Source: Flavobacterium sp. AG291 (GTDB lineage Bacteria; Bacteroidota; Bacteroidia; Flavobacteriales; Flavobacteriaceae). From it: a DNA stretch of 64,000 nucleotides. The stretch's first letter is position 1; every line of letters starts with the position of its first letter. This document shows, piece by piece, positions 56,579 through 64,000 of the stretch. Where the stretch lies: positions 1 to 64,000 of the forward strand of contig NZ_QQAR01000001.1 of NCBI RefSeq assembly GCF_003350375.1, written 5' to 3'. The notes under the pieces were generated by a model. That model had not been told where the DNA came from. It saw only the letters and a program-made list of their open reading frames with translations, and did not search any database. Position numbers and translations under genes: made by a program.

Positions 56579-56947
56579 ATGAACATATTCGTAGGTAGCC
56601 TTCCATTTAGTTTAGAGGAGGCAGATTTAAGAGAGTCTTTTGAGGCTTATGGCGCTGTAGAGTCAGTAAAGATTATTACAGATAAATTTACAGGCAGAAG
56701 TAAAGGTTTTGGCTTCGTTGAGATGTCAAACGATGATGAGGCTCAAAAAGCGATCGATGAGCTTAATGGTGCTACTGTGTCAGGCAGAACTATTGTTGTA
56801 AACAAGTCTGAACCAAGACCGGAAGGCGAGAGAAAAAGCTTTAACAACAACCGTGGTGGTTTCAACAGAGACAACAACCGTGGTGGAGGCTTTAACAGAG
56901 ACAACAACCGTGGCGGTGGTGATTACAACCGCGGAGGTCGTTACTAA
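56579..56947 (+). CDS. RRM RNA-binding protein with Gly/Arg/Asn-rich tail
   Basis: 122 aa. One RRM domain (residues 1-79) with RNP2 IFVGSLPF (3-10) and RNP1 KGFGFVEM (42-49). The tail (about 85-122) is built of NNRGG-type repeats (NRDNNRGGGFN), a low-complexity RNA-binding region like eukaryotic glycine-rich and cyanobacterial Rbp proteins. It probably binds single-stranded RNA and may act as a chaperone or in stress adaptation; cold induction is known for some relatives, not shown here. A 30-bp DNA unit is repeated in tandem at 56861-56920. A terminator follows. Confidence 0.93.
   Translation: MNIFVGSLPFSLEEADLRESFEAYGAVESVKIITDKFTGRSKGFGFVEMSNDDEAQKAIDELNGATVSGRTIVVNKSEPRPEGERKSFNNNRGGFNRDNNRGGGFNRDNNRGGGDYNRGGRY
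56861..56920. repeat. 30-bp tandem repeat coding FNRDNNRGGG
   Basis: TTCAACAGAGACAACAACCG... at 56861-56890 is repeated at 56891-56920 with four base changes, all synonymous or conservative. Slippage or unequal recombination could lengthen the protein tail. Confidence 0.7.
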
Positions 56948-56987
56948 GAAAAGAGATATTTACAGTTTTAAGTACAGTATATATTTT

Positions 56988-57016
56988 ATCCCGGCTCACG
57001 AGCCGGGATTTTTTTT
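56988..57016 (+). terminator. Terminator after the RRM gene
   Basis: ATCCCGGCT / AGCCGGGAT 9-bp stem, 4-nt loop, T-run. Confidence 0.9.
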
Positions 57017-57130
57017 GCTCAAACGGTATAGTTTATATTATGTCTTTTTTTAATAAAAAGTTGTCTTTTTGTTGTTTGCAGACTAACTAAGAATTGCCTG
57101 AAATTTGCATCATATTTAATATATGATTTT

Positions 57131-58480
57131 ATGTGTCTGCATAAATTGCTAAACCTTGGTAGGTTTACCGGTGCTATGATGGTGGTGTCTGTAAGTGCTG
57201 TTGCTCAGGAACATCCTGTTTATTTGCTGAATCTTGATGATGCGCTTCGCCTTGCTGAAAAGAATAATGCAAAAATTATCAGGTCCGGAATCGAGAGTGA
57301 AATCGGTGAGGAGATGGTAAAAGAAACCAAAGAGCAGCGATTACCTGAAATCGATTTTAACTCCTCTTATGCCAGAGTTAGCAATATAACCGAATTTACC
57401 CGCGGTAATTTTGGAAACAGTAAAATTACCCCTATTATTCCTCAGATGTATGGCAGTGGCCTAACCGGTAGTGTTCCTTTGTATAAAGGAGGGGCTATTA
57501 ATGCTGCTGTGCGTAAATCTGAAATTGAAAACAAAATGACACAGCTTAATTATCAAAAGACTATTAAGGATGTTCATCTTGAAGTTGCCTCGTTATATCT
57601 TGGAGTATATAAGCTGATGGAGACCAAAAAGCTTATCGCTGAAAATATTGAAGAGGAAAAAAAGAGGGTTAAAGAAGTTCAGTCACTATACAGAAACGGT
57701 GTTGTCACTAAAAATGAAATACTAAGGGCAGAACTTCAGATTGCCGAGCGCGAACAGGCTTTACTTGCTAATAAAAAGGAAACTGATATTATGTTGCACG
57801 AAATCAGGCTGATGCTTCAGCTTCCTGAAGAGGTGCATGTAGAAGTAGATACTACCCGCCTTTTAAGCAGGCTGATGTATAAAGAAAGAGATTATCAGGG
57901 TATTGCTGCTACAGGTAATGAAGAGCTTCTGCTTTCAAGGCAGGGCGAACAACTGCAGCATCTTAATGTAAGGGTCGCCCGGTCGGGATATTATCCGCAA
58001 ATAAGATTATTTGGTAGTTACGCCTATAAATATCCTAACTATATGTTTTTTCCACCCGATCCTTATCCTTACACCTTTGGTCAGGTGGGTATAGATGCTG
58101 TGTTTAGTATTTCAGGACTTTATAAGAACAGGACAAAAGTTGCTACTGCTAAAAAAAGAGAAGAGGCAGCGAGGTCTGAAGTTCAGGTAAAAGAGAATGA
58201 AATAGAGGAAAAAGTATTTCGCAATTATACCCAGTACAATGAGTTGCTTGACAGGTTTTCTGTTGCAGATAAAGCCGAGGAACTTGCTGCTGAAAATTAC
58301 AGGCTTGTAAGGTTGCAATACCTGAACCAACTTTCCCTTGTAACCGAAATGATAGATGCTGATAATGCGCTGCTTGAAGCACGCTATAATAAAGTGGCGC
58401 TTCGTATTGATGCTGCCATGAAATATTATGAGTTGCTGCATGCTTCGGGAATTTCTTTAACGCTTAATAACAACAATTAA
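57131..58480 (+). CDS. TolC-family outer-membrane efflux protein
   Basis: 449 aa. Signal peptide (MMVVSVSAVAQ) then two OEP repeats with long coiled-coil helices (about 50-220 and 260-440; LNLDDALRLAEKNNAKI and LAAENYRLVRLQYLNQL are family hallmarks). It forms the trimeric channel and tunnel of a tripartite pump. It is followed after 11 bp by the HlyD gene and then by the MFS gene, i.e. the whole pump in one operon. Confidence 0.94.
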   Translation: MCLHKLLNLGRFTGAMMVVSVSAVAQEHPVYLLNLDDALRLAEKNNAKIIRSGIESEIGEEMVKETKEQRLPEIDFNSSYARVSNITEFTRGNFGNSKITPIIPQMYGSGLTGSVPLYKGGAINAAVRKSEIENKMTQLNYQKTIKDVHLEVASLYLGVYKLMETKKLIAENIEEEKKRVKEVQSLYRNGVVTKNEILRAELQIAEREQALLANKKETDIMLHEIRLMLQLPEEVHVEVDTTRLLSRLMYKERDYQGIAATGNEELLLSRQGEQLQHLNVRVARSGYYPQIRLFGSYAYKYPNYMFFPPDPYPYTFGQVGIDAVFSISGLYKNRTKVATAKKREEAARSEVQVKENEIEEKVFRNYTQYNELLDRFSVADKAEELAAENYRLVRLQYLNQLSLVTEMIDADNALLEARYNKVALRIDAAMKYYELLHASGISLTLNNNN

Positions 58481-58491
58481 TAATCTGAAAA

Positions 58492-59532
58492 ATGAGTAAA
58501 AAGGTTAAAGGTTATTTTCATAATCTTGTTACTGTTGCGGCATCGCTTTTGGTTGTAGCAGCCCTTTTAGTGGTGGCTTGGTTCTTTGTTTTTCATGAAA
58601 GCCATGAAGAAACCAATGATGCCCAGGTAGAACAATATGTGACTCCTGTAATGGCCAGAATTACCGGATATGTGCAGGAGGTTCGCTATGAAGAAAATCA
58701 GTTTGTACGCAAGGGCGATACACTTATTGTGATTGACAGAAGGGAGTATGGTGCATATCACGATCAGGCGCTGGCCGATGAATTCACAGCGCAAAATACT
58801 GTTGGGAGTACCAAAAATGCTGCTGTAACGACAGAAAGCATGAAGGAGGTTGAGGAAGCTAAGCTGCCCGGAGCGAAAGCCGATTTATTAAAAGCCCGAC
58901 TTGAGTTTGAGAGATACTCGGCTTTGTATAAAGAGGAGGCTGCTACATTGCAGCAGCTCGAGCGTGTAAAGGCTGATTATGATGAGGCGAAGTCACATTA
59001 TGATGAGTTGAAAAAAGCTGTGCAGTCTGCGAAACTGGCTGAAAAAGAAGCCTATTCAAAACTTCCGGTAATGCAGGCGCAGCTACAGGCCCGAAAGGCG
59101 GCAACTGAAAAATCTTCACTTTTCCTGTCATATACAGTAATTACAGCTCCTTATGATGGTTATGTGGGTAAAAGGGTAATCCAGCCGGGGCAGATGGTTA
59201 AGGAAGGGCAAACGCTGGTTTCGGTAGTTAGCAAAGAAAAATGGGTGATAGCTAATTTTAAGGAGACACAGATTGAATACCTGAAAGTAGGACAGGAGGT
59301 TGAACTTGACGTGGATGCTTTTCATGATAAAGTGTTTAAAGGAGTGATTCAGTCGTTGTCGCCGGCAAGTGGTGCCCGCTTTTCGCTATTGCCTCCGGAT
59401 AATGCTACCGGTAACTTTGTGAAAATAGAACAGCGTATTCCGGTTAAGATAAAGCTTGTGGATTCTGAAAATGAATTGTCGCTACTAAGAGCGGGTATGA
59501 GTGTAATGGTTACTGCTGAACATCAGAACTGA
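58492..59532 (+). CDS. HlyD/EmrA-family membrane fusion protein
   Basis: 346 aa. An N-terminal TM helix (about 12-35), a biotinyl-lipoyl-like half (ARITGYVQEVRYEENQFVRKGDTLIVID, near 51-78), a coiled-coil hairpin of about 110 residues (LLKARLEFERYSALYKEEAATL...), and the second lipoyl half (ITAPYDGYVGKRVIQPGQMV, near 210). It bridges inner and outer membrane components. The MFS gene overlaps by one base (TGATG). Confidence 0.94.
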   Translation: MSKKVKGYFHNLVTVAASLLVVAALLVVAWFFVFHESHEETNDAQVEQYVTPVMARITGYVQEVRYEENQFVRKGDTLIVIDRREYGAYHDQALADEFTAQNTVGSTKNAAVTTESMKEVEEAKLPGAKADLLKARLEFERYSALYKEEAATLQQLERVKADYDEAKSHYDELKKAVQSAKLAEKEAYSKLPVMQAQLQARKAATEKSSLFLSYTVITAPYDGYVGKRVIQPGQMVKEGQTLVSVVSKEKWVIANFKETQIEYLKVGQEVELDVDAFHDKVFKGVIQSLSPASGARFSLLPPDNATGNFVKIEQRIPVKIKLVDSENELSLLRAGMSVMVTAEHQN

Positions 59533-61121
59533 TGATAAAAGATAATGCCAGGATATTCAAATCCTGGGTGCCGGGCTGGCTTATAGTGTTTGTATTGGTG
59601 TTTTGTATGCTGCATTCCATGGTGTTGTTAGGGGTGTATACTTCAAACATAACCTATTCGGCAAGTTTTCTGGATATAGAACCAGAGGATCTTCAGTTTT
59701 CGCTGTGCGTAACTTACGGGACTTTTCTTGCCACATTATTGGTGGAAAGCAGGCTGTTTAAATATTTTCCGACCAAAAGCTATTTTCTGGTTATTTACAG
59801 TCTTGCTTCGTTGGTATTTGTATTTTCGGGTTATACTGAGAATTACATTCTTTTTCTTGTGCTCAGGATGGTTGAAGGTGTGCTTATGGCGTTGCCGTGG
59901 CTACCTATGAGGCAATTGCTTTTTACACGATTTACATCGCGGAATGCTACTATAGTTGTTTTTTCGCTCAATTATGCAGCATTATTATTGGCTTCTCCAT
60001 TTATTATGAACATAGCGGTATGGCTGCTTGATAATTATGACTGGAAATATATGGTGTATGGATCGGCAGTGTTTCAGTTATTATGCGTAGGGTTGATACT
60101 TGTGACTTTTACCAACAACCGCTTTCATAGAAAGTTACCACTGTATCAGATAGACTGGGTCAGTTTTGTTTTGGTGCTGATTGCGATTTTGAGTGGAACT
60201 TTTGTGTTTATCTATGGAGAAAAGAAATACTGGTTCGATTCCGGACAGGTAGATGCGGCTTTGGTGTTTTGCTTATTGAGTACAGCGTTGTTTGTTATGA
60301 GGCAACTGTGGGCAAAAAGACCTGTGTTTGACTTTAAGGTCTTTAGCTATGCAAACCTCAGAATAGGTTTTCTGCTTTTTATATTCTTCTATATTTCCCG
60401 TGCCACATTGAATATCTGTCACAGTACTATGCTTACTGTGTGGAACTGGGAGCCTGCCAGGGTTGCAGGTGTTCAGTATTTTAATGTATTAGGCAATGGT
60501 ATAGGGATGGTTTTGGCGGGACTGTTTTTAATGAAAAAGGTACCTCACCGTTATATTTTTTCAATGGGATTTGCGCTAATGGCAGTCTATCATATATGGT
60601 TCACTTTTTTATTTGTGCCGGATGTTGCTCTTTCGGATATTGTGGTTCCGTATGTAATGCAGGGAATTAGTGTCGGGGTGCTGTTTGTGCCTATGGTACT
60701 TTTTACGGTTTCGTCGGTGCCGGCAGAGTTGGCTCCTTATTCCGGTACTACTGGTGTTGCCGGACGTTTTTGGGGTAGTACGATTGGCTTTTGTATTATG
60801 CAGAATGCACAGGTGTATTTAATGCGCTTTCATGTTTTTCAGCTAAATCGTAATGTATTGCCGGAGACAGCACAGGCTCAGGAGCGGATTAGCCAGCTAA
60901 CAGCAAATTTTGCTGCCAAAGGATATGCTCAGGATGATGCCTATAGACTTGCTATAAAAAGCATTACAGCTGCTGTTAGCAAACAATCGCTTCTGTTGGC
61001 TAATATGGAAATATTTACGGTTATAGGCTATGCGTTAATCGCTGTTTCTGTTTTATTGCTATGCAACAGGCATTTGCGCATGACTGTAGATATCTTTAAA
61101 AATAAGGTGTGGGGCAGTTAA
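59532..61121 (+). CDS. EmrB/DHA2-type MFS transporter
   Basis: 529 aa with about 14 predicted TM helices and a large N-terminal half typical of DHA2 drug:H+ antiporters (EmrB-like). It shares the operon with the EmrA-like fusion protein and TolC protein; the substrates are unknown. Canonical motif A (GxLaDrxGrkxxl) is not obvious, so the assignment rests on topology and context. No regulator gene is adjacent. dnaE follows after a separate promoter. Confidence 0.85.
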   Translation: MIKDNARIFKSWVPGWLIVFVLVFCMLHSMVLLGVYTSNITYSASFLDIEPEDLQFSLCVTYGTFLATLLVESRLFKYFPTKSYFLVIYSLASLVFVFSGYTENYILFLVLRMVEGVLMALPWLPMRQLLFTRFTSRNATIVVFSLNYAALLLASPFIMNIAVWLLDNYDWKYMVYGSAVFQLLCVGLILVTFTNNRFHRKLPLYQIDWVSFVLVLIAILSGTFVFIYGEKKYWFDSGQVDAALVFCLLSTALFVMRQLWAKRPVFDFKVFSYANLRIGFLLFIFFYISRATLNICHSTMLTVWNWEPARVAGVQYFNVLGNGIGMVLAGLFLMKKVPHRYIFSMGFALMAVYHIWFTFLFVPDVALSDIVVPYVMQGISVGVLFVPMVLFTVSSVPAELAPYSGTTGVAGRFWGSTIGFCIMQNAQVYLMRFHVFQLNRNVLPETAQAQERISQLTANFAAKGYAQDDAYRLAIKSITAAVSKQSLLLANMEIFTVIGYALIAVSVLLLCNRHLRMTVDIFKNKVWGS

Positions 61122-61164
61122 TAACCGTTTGTTGAAAACATAATGCGGTGTAGCTTGTTCAGTG

Positions 61165-61196
61165 TTTGTAGTTGAGCGTTAAAAATCATAATTTTG
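61165..61196 (+). promoter_or_regulatory. Predicted dnaE promoter
   Basis: TTTG at 61165-61168, 20-bp spacer, TAATTTTG at 61189-61196, 55 bp before the dnaE ATG and after the MFS stop. Confidence 0.6.
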
Positions 61197-61251
61197 GAAA
61201 TCGGCGTTAATATGCTGTGTGATTTTCTAACCTTCAAATCCTAAACCGGTT

Positions 61252-64000
61252 ATGTACCTGATTTTTGACACCGAAACCACCGGATTACCCAAACGATGGG
61301 ATGCTCCCATTAGCGATACCGACAACTGGCCGCGCTGTATTCAGATAGCATGGCAGCTGCATGATGAAATGGGACAGCTTATAGAGCATCAGGATTATAT
61401 GGTAAGGCCCGATGGCTTTAATATTCCCTATGATGCAGAGCGTATCCACGGTATTTCTACCGAATTGGCTACCGAGCAGGGGATAAGCCTTGCTGAAGTA
61501 TTGGAAAAATTCAATATAGCGCTTTCCAAATCGAAATTCATAGTTGGTCAGAATGTTGGCTTTGACGTGAATATTATGGGCTCGGAATTTTACCGAATGG
61601 GTGTAGAGAATAGTATGGCATCGATGAAAGTACTCGATACCTGTACCGAAGTTACTGCTGAACTGCTAAGGCTTCCCGGAGGTCGTGGTGGTAAATTTAA
61701 GTTGCCTACACTAACCGAGTTACACGAATATCTCTTTGGTGAGCCGTTTGCGGAAGCACACAACGCCACTGCCGACGTTGAAGCAACTACCCGTTGTTTC
61801 CTTGAGCTTGTAAAACGCCAGATATTCACTAAAGAAGAGCTTGATGTTCCTGCTTCTTATTTTGGTGAATTTACCGCTAAGAATCCTCAGCCGATACAAC
61901 TTATCGGTTTAAAACATATCAACCTTAAAAAAGCTTCTGATGAGGTACGCCAGCGCCTTGAGAAACTAAGGTCTGCAGAAAATGTTGAGGTTCATACATC
62001 AGGTGAAACCCATGATATTGCAGATGTCGATTTTGTTCACCTGCACAACCATACGCAGTTTTCGGTACTACAGTCTACCATAGCGGTTCCCGATCTGGTT
62101 AAGGCTGCTGCCAAATATAAAATGCCTGCCGTTGCCATGACCGATCACGGTAATATGATGGGGGCATTTCACTTTGTGAGTAATGTGCTGAATCACAATA
62201 AAGCTGCTGAAGCTAAAAACAAGGCTGCGGTGGAAAATGGCGAAGAACCAACCGAGGTGTTAATGAAACCCATTGTTGGGGTTGAGTTCTTTGTTTGTGA
62301 AGACCATAAAGATAAAACCCGTAAAGACAACGGTTATCAGGTTGTTTTGATGGCTAAAAATAAGAAAGGCTACCATAACCTGGCAAAAATGTCGTCTATT
62401 GCCTTTACTGCAGGATTTTACTATGTGCCAAGGATCGATAAAAAAGTTATTGAGCAGTATAAAGAAGATATCATTGTACTCTCGGGTAACTTGTATGGTG
62501 AGATTCCTAACAAGGTACTAAACATTGGTGAAAATCAGGCTGAAGAAGCATTGCTGTGGTGGAAAGAAATGTTTGGCGACGACTTCTATATGGAGCTGAT
62601 GCGCCACGGACAGGAAGATGAGAACCGCGTGAATCAGTCGCTGATAAGCCTAGCCAGAAAACACAACGTTAAGCTGGTTGCTACCAATAATACTTACTAT
62701 GTAAATAAAGAAGACTCGCATGCGCACGATATTTTGTTGTGTGTAAAAGACGGGGAAAAACAGGCAACGCCTATTGGCCGTGGCCGTGGATTCCGTTATG
62801 GTCTTCCTAATAGCGAATACTATTTCAAGTCGGGCGATGAGATGAAGCAGCTCTTTAAAGACCTGCCGGAAGCCATTGCCAATATTCAGGAAATAGTTGA
62901 TAAAATTGAAATTTACTCCCTGTACAGGGATGTACTCCTTCCAAAGTTTGATATTCCGGAAGAATTCCTTGTTGCGGAGGATAATGAAGATGGAGGAAAG
63001 CGAGGTGAGAATAAATATTTACGACATCTTACATATAAGGGGGCAGAAAAAAGATATGCCGAAATAACAGACGATATCCGTGAACGTCTGGATTTCGAGC
63101 TTAAGACGATTGAGAATAGTGGATATCCGGGTTATTTCCTTATTGTACAGGATTTCATTGCCGAAGCCCGAAATATGGGAGTATCGGTAGGGCCGGGAAG
63201 GGGATCGGCAGCGGGTAGTGCGGTAGCCTATTGTTTAGGGATTACCAATATTGACCCAATTAAATATGACCTCCTTTTTGAGCGTTTCCTGAATCCTGAC
63301 CGTGTATCCATGCCCGATATTGATATCGACTTTGATGATGAGGGTCGTGGCCGGGTAATGGATTATGTAATCAATAAATATGGAGCCAGTCAGGTAGCAC
63401 AGATTATTACTTATGGTACCATGGCGGCAAAATCGTCTATCCGGGATACTGCAAGGGTACTTGACCTTCCGCTATTTGAAGCTGATAAGATAGCCAAGCT
63501 TATCCCGAACCTTAAGCTTGCAAAAATATTCTCTCTTGACGCCAATGCGCTTAAAGGTGCGCTGCGTGCCGAGGAATATGAAAAAGTTGTGGAGCTTATT
63601 GCCATGGCTGATGGTGGCGACCTTACCGGTGAGACCATACAGCAGGCAAAAGTGCTTGAGGGATCGCTGCGTAATACCGGTATTCATGCCTGTGGGGTGA
63701 TTATTACGCCTGATGATATTACCAATTTCGTTCCGGTTTCAGTAGCGAAAGACTCCGACCTGTATGTTACCCAGTTTGATAACTCGGTGGTAGAAAGTGC
63801 CGGACTGCTAAAGATGGACTTCCTGGGGCTGAAGACCCTTACGCTGATTAAGGATACCGTTAAACTGGTAAAATACAAGCACGGCATTGAGCTTGATCCT
63901 GAATCGTTTCCTATAGATGATGTAAAGACTTATGAACTGTTTCAACGCGGTGAGACCGTAGGGGTGTTCCAGTACGAGTCGCCCGGGATGCAGAAATACA
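61252..64000 (+). CDS. dnaE: DNA polymerase III alpha subunit with N-terminal exonuclease (partial, runs off window)
   Basis: 916 codons are visible from the ATG at 61252 with no stop, continuing past 64000. Residues 1-190 form a DEDDh 3'-5' exonuclease like epsilon: DTETTG (Asp6, Glu8), NVGFDVNIM (Asp105) and HNATADV (His170, Asp175). A PHP domain follows (HLHNH at 263-267), then the polymerase core with GPGRGSAAG (647-655) and catalytic aspartates Asp691 and Asp693 in PDIDIDFDDEGR. The fused domain would give the replicase its own proofreading. This fusion is known in Bacteroidota; in E. coli the two activities are separate proteins (DnaE and DnaQ). The C-terminal tau and clamp-binding parts lie outside the window. 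Confidence 0.96.
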   Translation, partial: MYLIFDTETTGLPKRWDAPISDTDNWPRCIQIAWQLHDEMGQLIEHQDYMVRPDGFNIPYDAERIHGISTELATEQGISLAEVLEKFNIALSKSKFIVGQNVGFDVNIMGSEFYRMGVENSMASMKVLDTCTEVTAELLRLPGGRGGKFKLPTLTELHEYLFGEPFAEAHNATADVEATTRCFLELVKRQIFTKEELDVPASYFGEFTAKNPQPIQLIGLKHINLKKASDEVRQRLEKLRSAENVEVHTSGETHDIADVDFVHLHNHTQFSVLQSTIAVPDLVKAAAKYKMPAVAMTDHGNMMGAFHFVSNVLNHNKAAEAKNKAAVENGEEPTEVLMKPIVGVEFFVCEDHKDKTRKDNGYQVVLMAKNKKGYHNLAKMSSIAFTAGFYYVPRIDKKVIEQYKEDIIVLSGNLYGEIPNKVLNIGENQAEEALLWWKEMFGDDFYMELMRHGQEDENRVNQSLISLARKHNVKLVATNNTYYVNKEDSHAHDILLCVKDGEKQATPIGRGRGFRYGLPNSEYYFKSGDEMKQLFKDLPEAIANIQEIVDKIEIYSLYRDVLLPKFDIPEEFLVAEDNEDGGKRGENKYLRHLTYKGAEKRYAEITDDIRERLDFELKTIENSGYPGYFLIVQDFIAEARNMGVSVGPGRGSAAGSAVAYCLGITNIDPIKYDLLFERFLNPDRVSMPDIDIDFDDEGRGRVMDYVINKYGASQVAQIITYGTMAAKSSIRDTARVLDLPLFEADKIAKLIPNLKLAKIFSLDANALKGALRAEEYEKVVELIAMADGGDLTGETIQQAKVLEGSLRNTGIHACGVIITPDDITNFVPVSVAKDSDLYVTQFDNSVVESAGLLKMDFLGLKTLTLIKDTVKLVKYKHGIELDPESFPIDDVKTYELFQRGETVGVFQYESPGMQKY

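Noticed and set aside
1..64000. tRNA, rRNA, tmRNA or prophage in the window
   Set aside because: No cloverleaf or rRNA-like blocks, no integrase, IS or phage structural genes were recognised on reading; a tRNAscan or Infernal run would settle small RNAs.

Overview
The window looks like the chromosome of a Flavobacterium-like member of the Flavobacteriaceae (Bacteroidota). Reasons: AT-rich intergenic DNA with TTTG / TAnnTTTG promoters and few Shine-Dalgarno sites; proteins ending in type IX secretion (T9SS) sorting domains; lineage-typical families (DUF3098, DUF4271, DUF4296, DUF6252); a long acidic tail on ribosomal protein S16; and a DNA polymerase III alpha subunit carrying its own N-terminal exonuclease. 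I see no rRNA, tRNA, CRISPR, IS element or prophage. Most of the window is ordinary housekeeping DNA.

Layout. 1-4048 (minus): small membrane proteins, a permuted NlpC/P60-like hydrolase, truB, uppP, a DUF3098 protein and ftsX, probably one transcription unit. 4306-7329: a long leuS flanked by unusual 8-bp-period repeats. 7692-11000: an outer-membrane protein, a lipoprotein, a zinc peptidase and a GH16 glucanase. 11046-16023: metE between two Lrp/AsnC regulators, then a saccharopine-dehydrogenase-like gene. 16129-26506: pckA, a uroporphyrinogen-III-synthase-like gene, a DUF4271 protein, a polyprenol-phosphate mannosyltransferase, pyrC, a reductase/epimerase, tyrS, a LuxE-like protein and a tiny T9SS protein. 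26729-32671: a TonB-dependent receptor and a highly expressed-looking lipoprotein, divergent from a PhoB/PhoR-like two-component pair. 32645-38641: a glycosyltransferase, trmB, a LysE exporter, an alkyltransferase-like protein, a cysteine-poor Mrp ATPase, an Nfu scaffold, a thioredoxin-reductase-like FNR and a [2Fe-2S] ferredoxin.

The most interesting region is 38734-44875. Behind one clean promoter lie seven tightly packed genes: S-adenosylmethionine decarboxylase, a DUF4178 zinc-ribbon membrane protein, an unrecognised 64-aa membrane protein, a DUF350 protein, a membrane-anchored spermidine synthase, a Tat-exported FAD oxidoreductase, and a polytopic membrane protein with repeated intramembrane histidines. 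The last four overlap one another, which suggests coupled translation. I infer a membrane-bound aminopropyl-transfer pathway whose product is oxidised or used at the envelope, not ordinary spermidine synthesis.

44913-50398 holds two paralogous M43 metalloproteases with T9SS tails on either side of a LytS/LytTR two-component system. 50634-56947 holds a DUF3050 protein, a glutaryl-CoA-dehydrogenase-like enzyme, trmN6, rimM, rpsP, a lipoprotein and an RRM protein with a Gly/Arg/Asn-rich tail. 57131-61121 is a TolC-HlyD-MFS efflux operon. dnaE starts at 61252 and runs off the window.

A second theme is a set of degenerate 7-8 bp tandem arrays and REP-like palindromes scattered between genes, with a different unit sequence at different sites.
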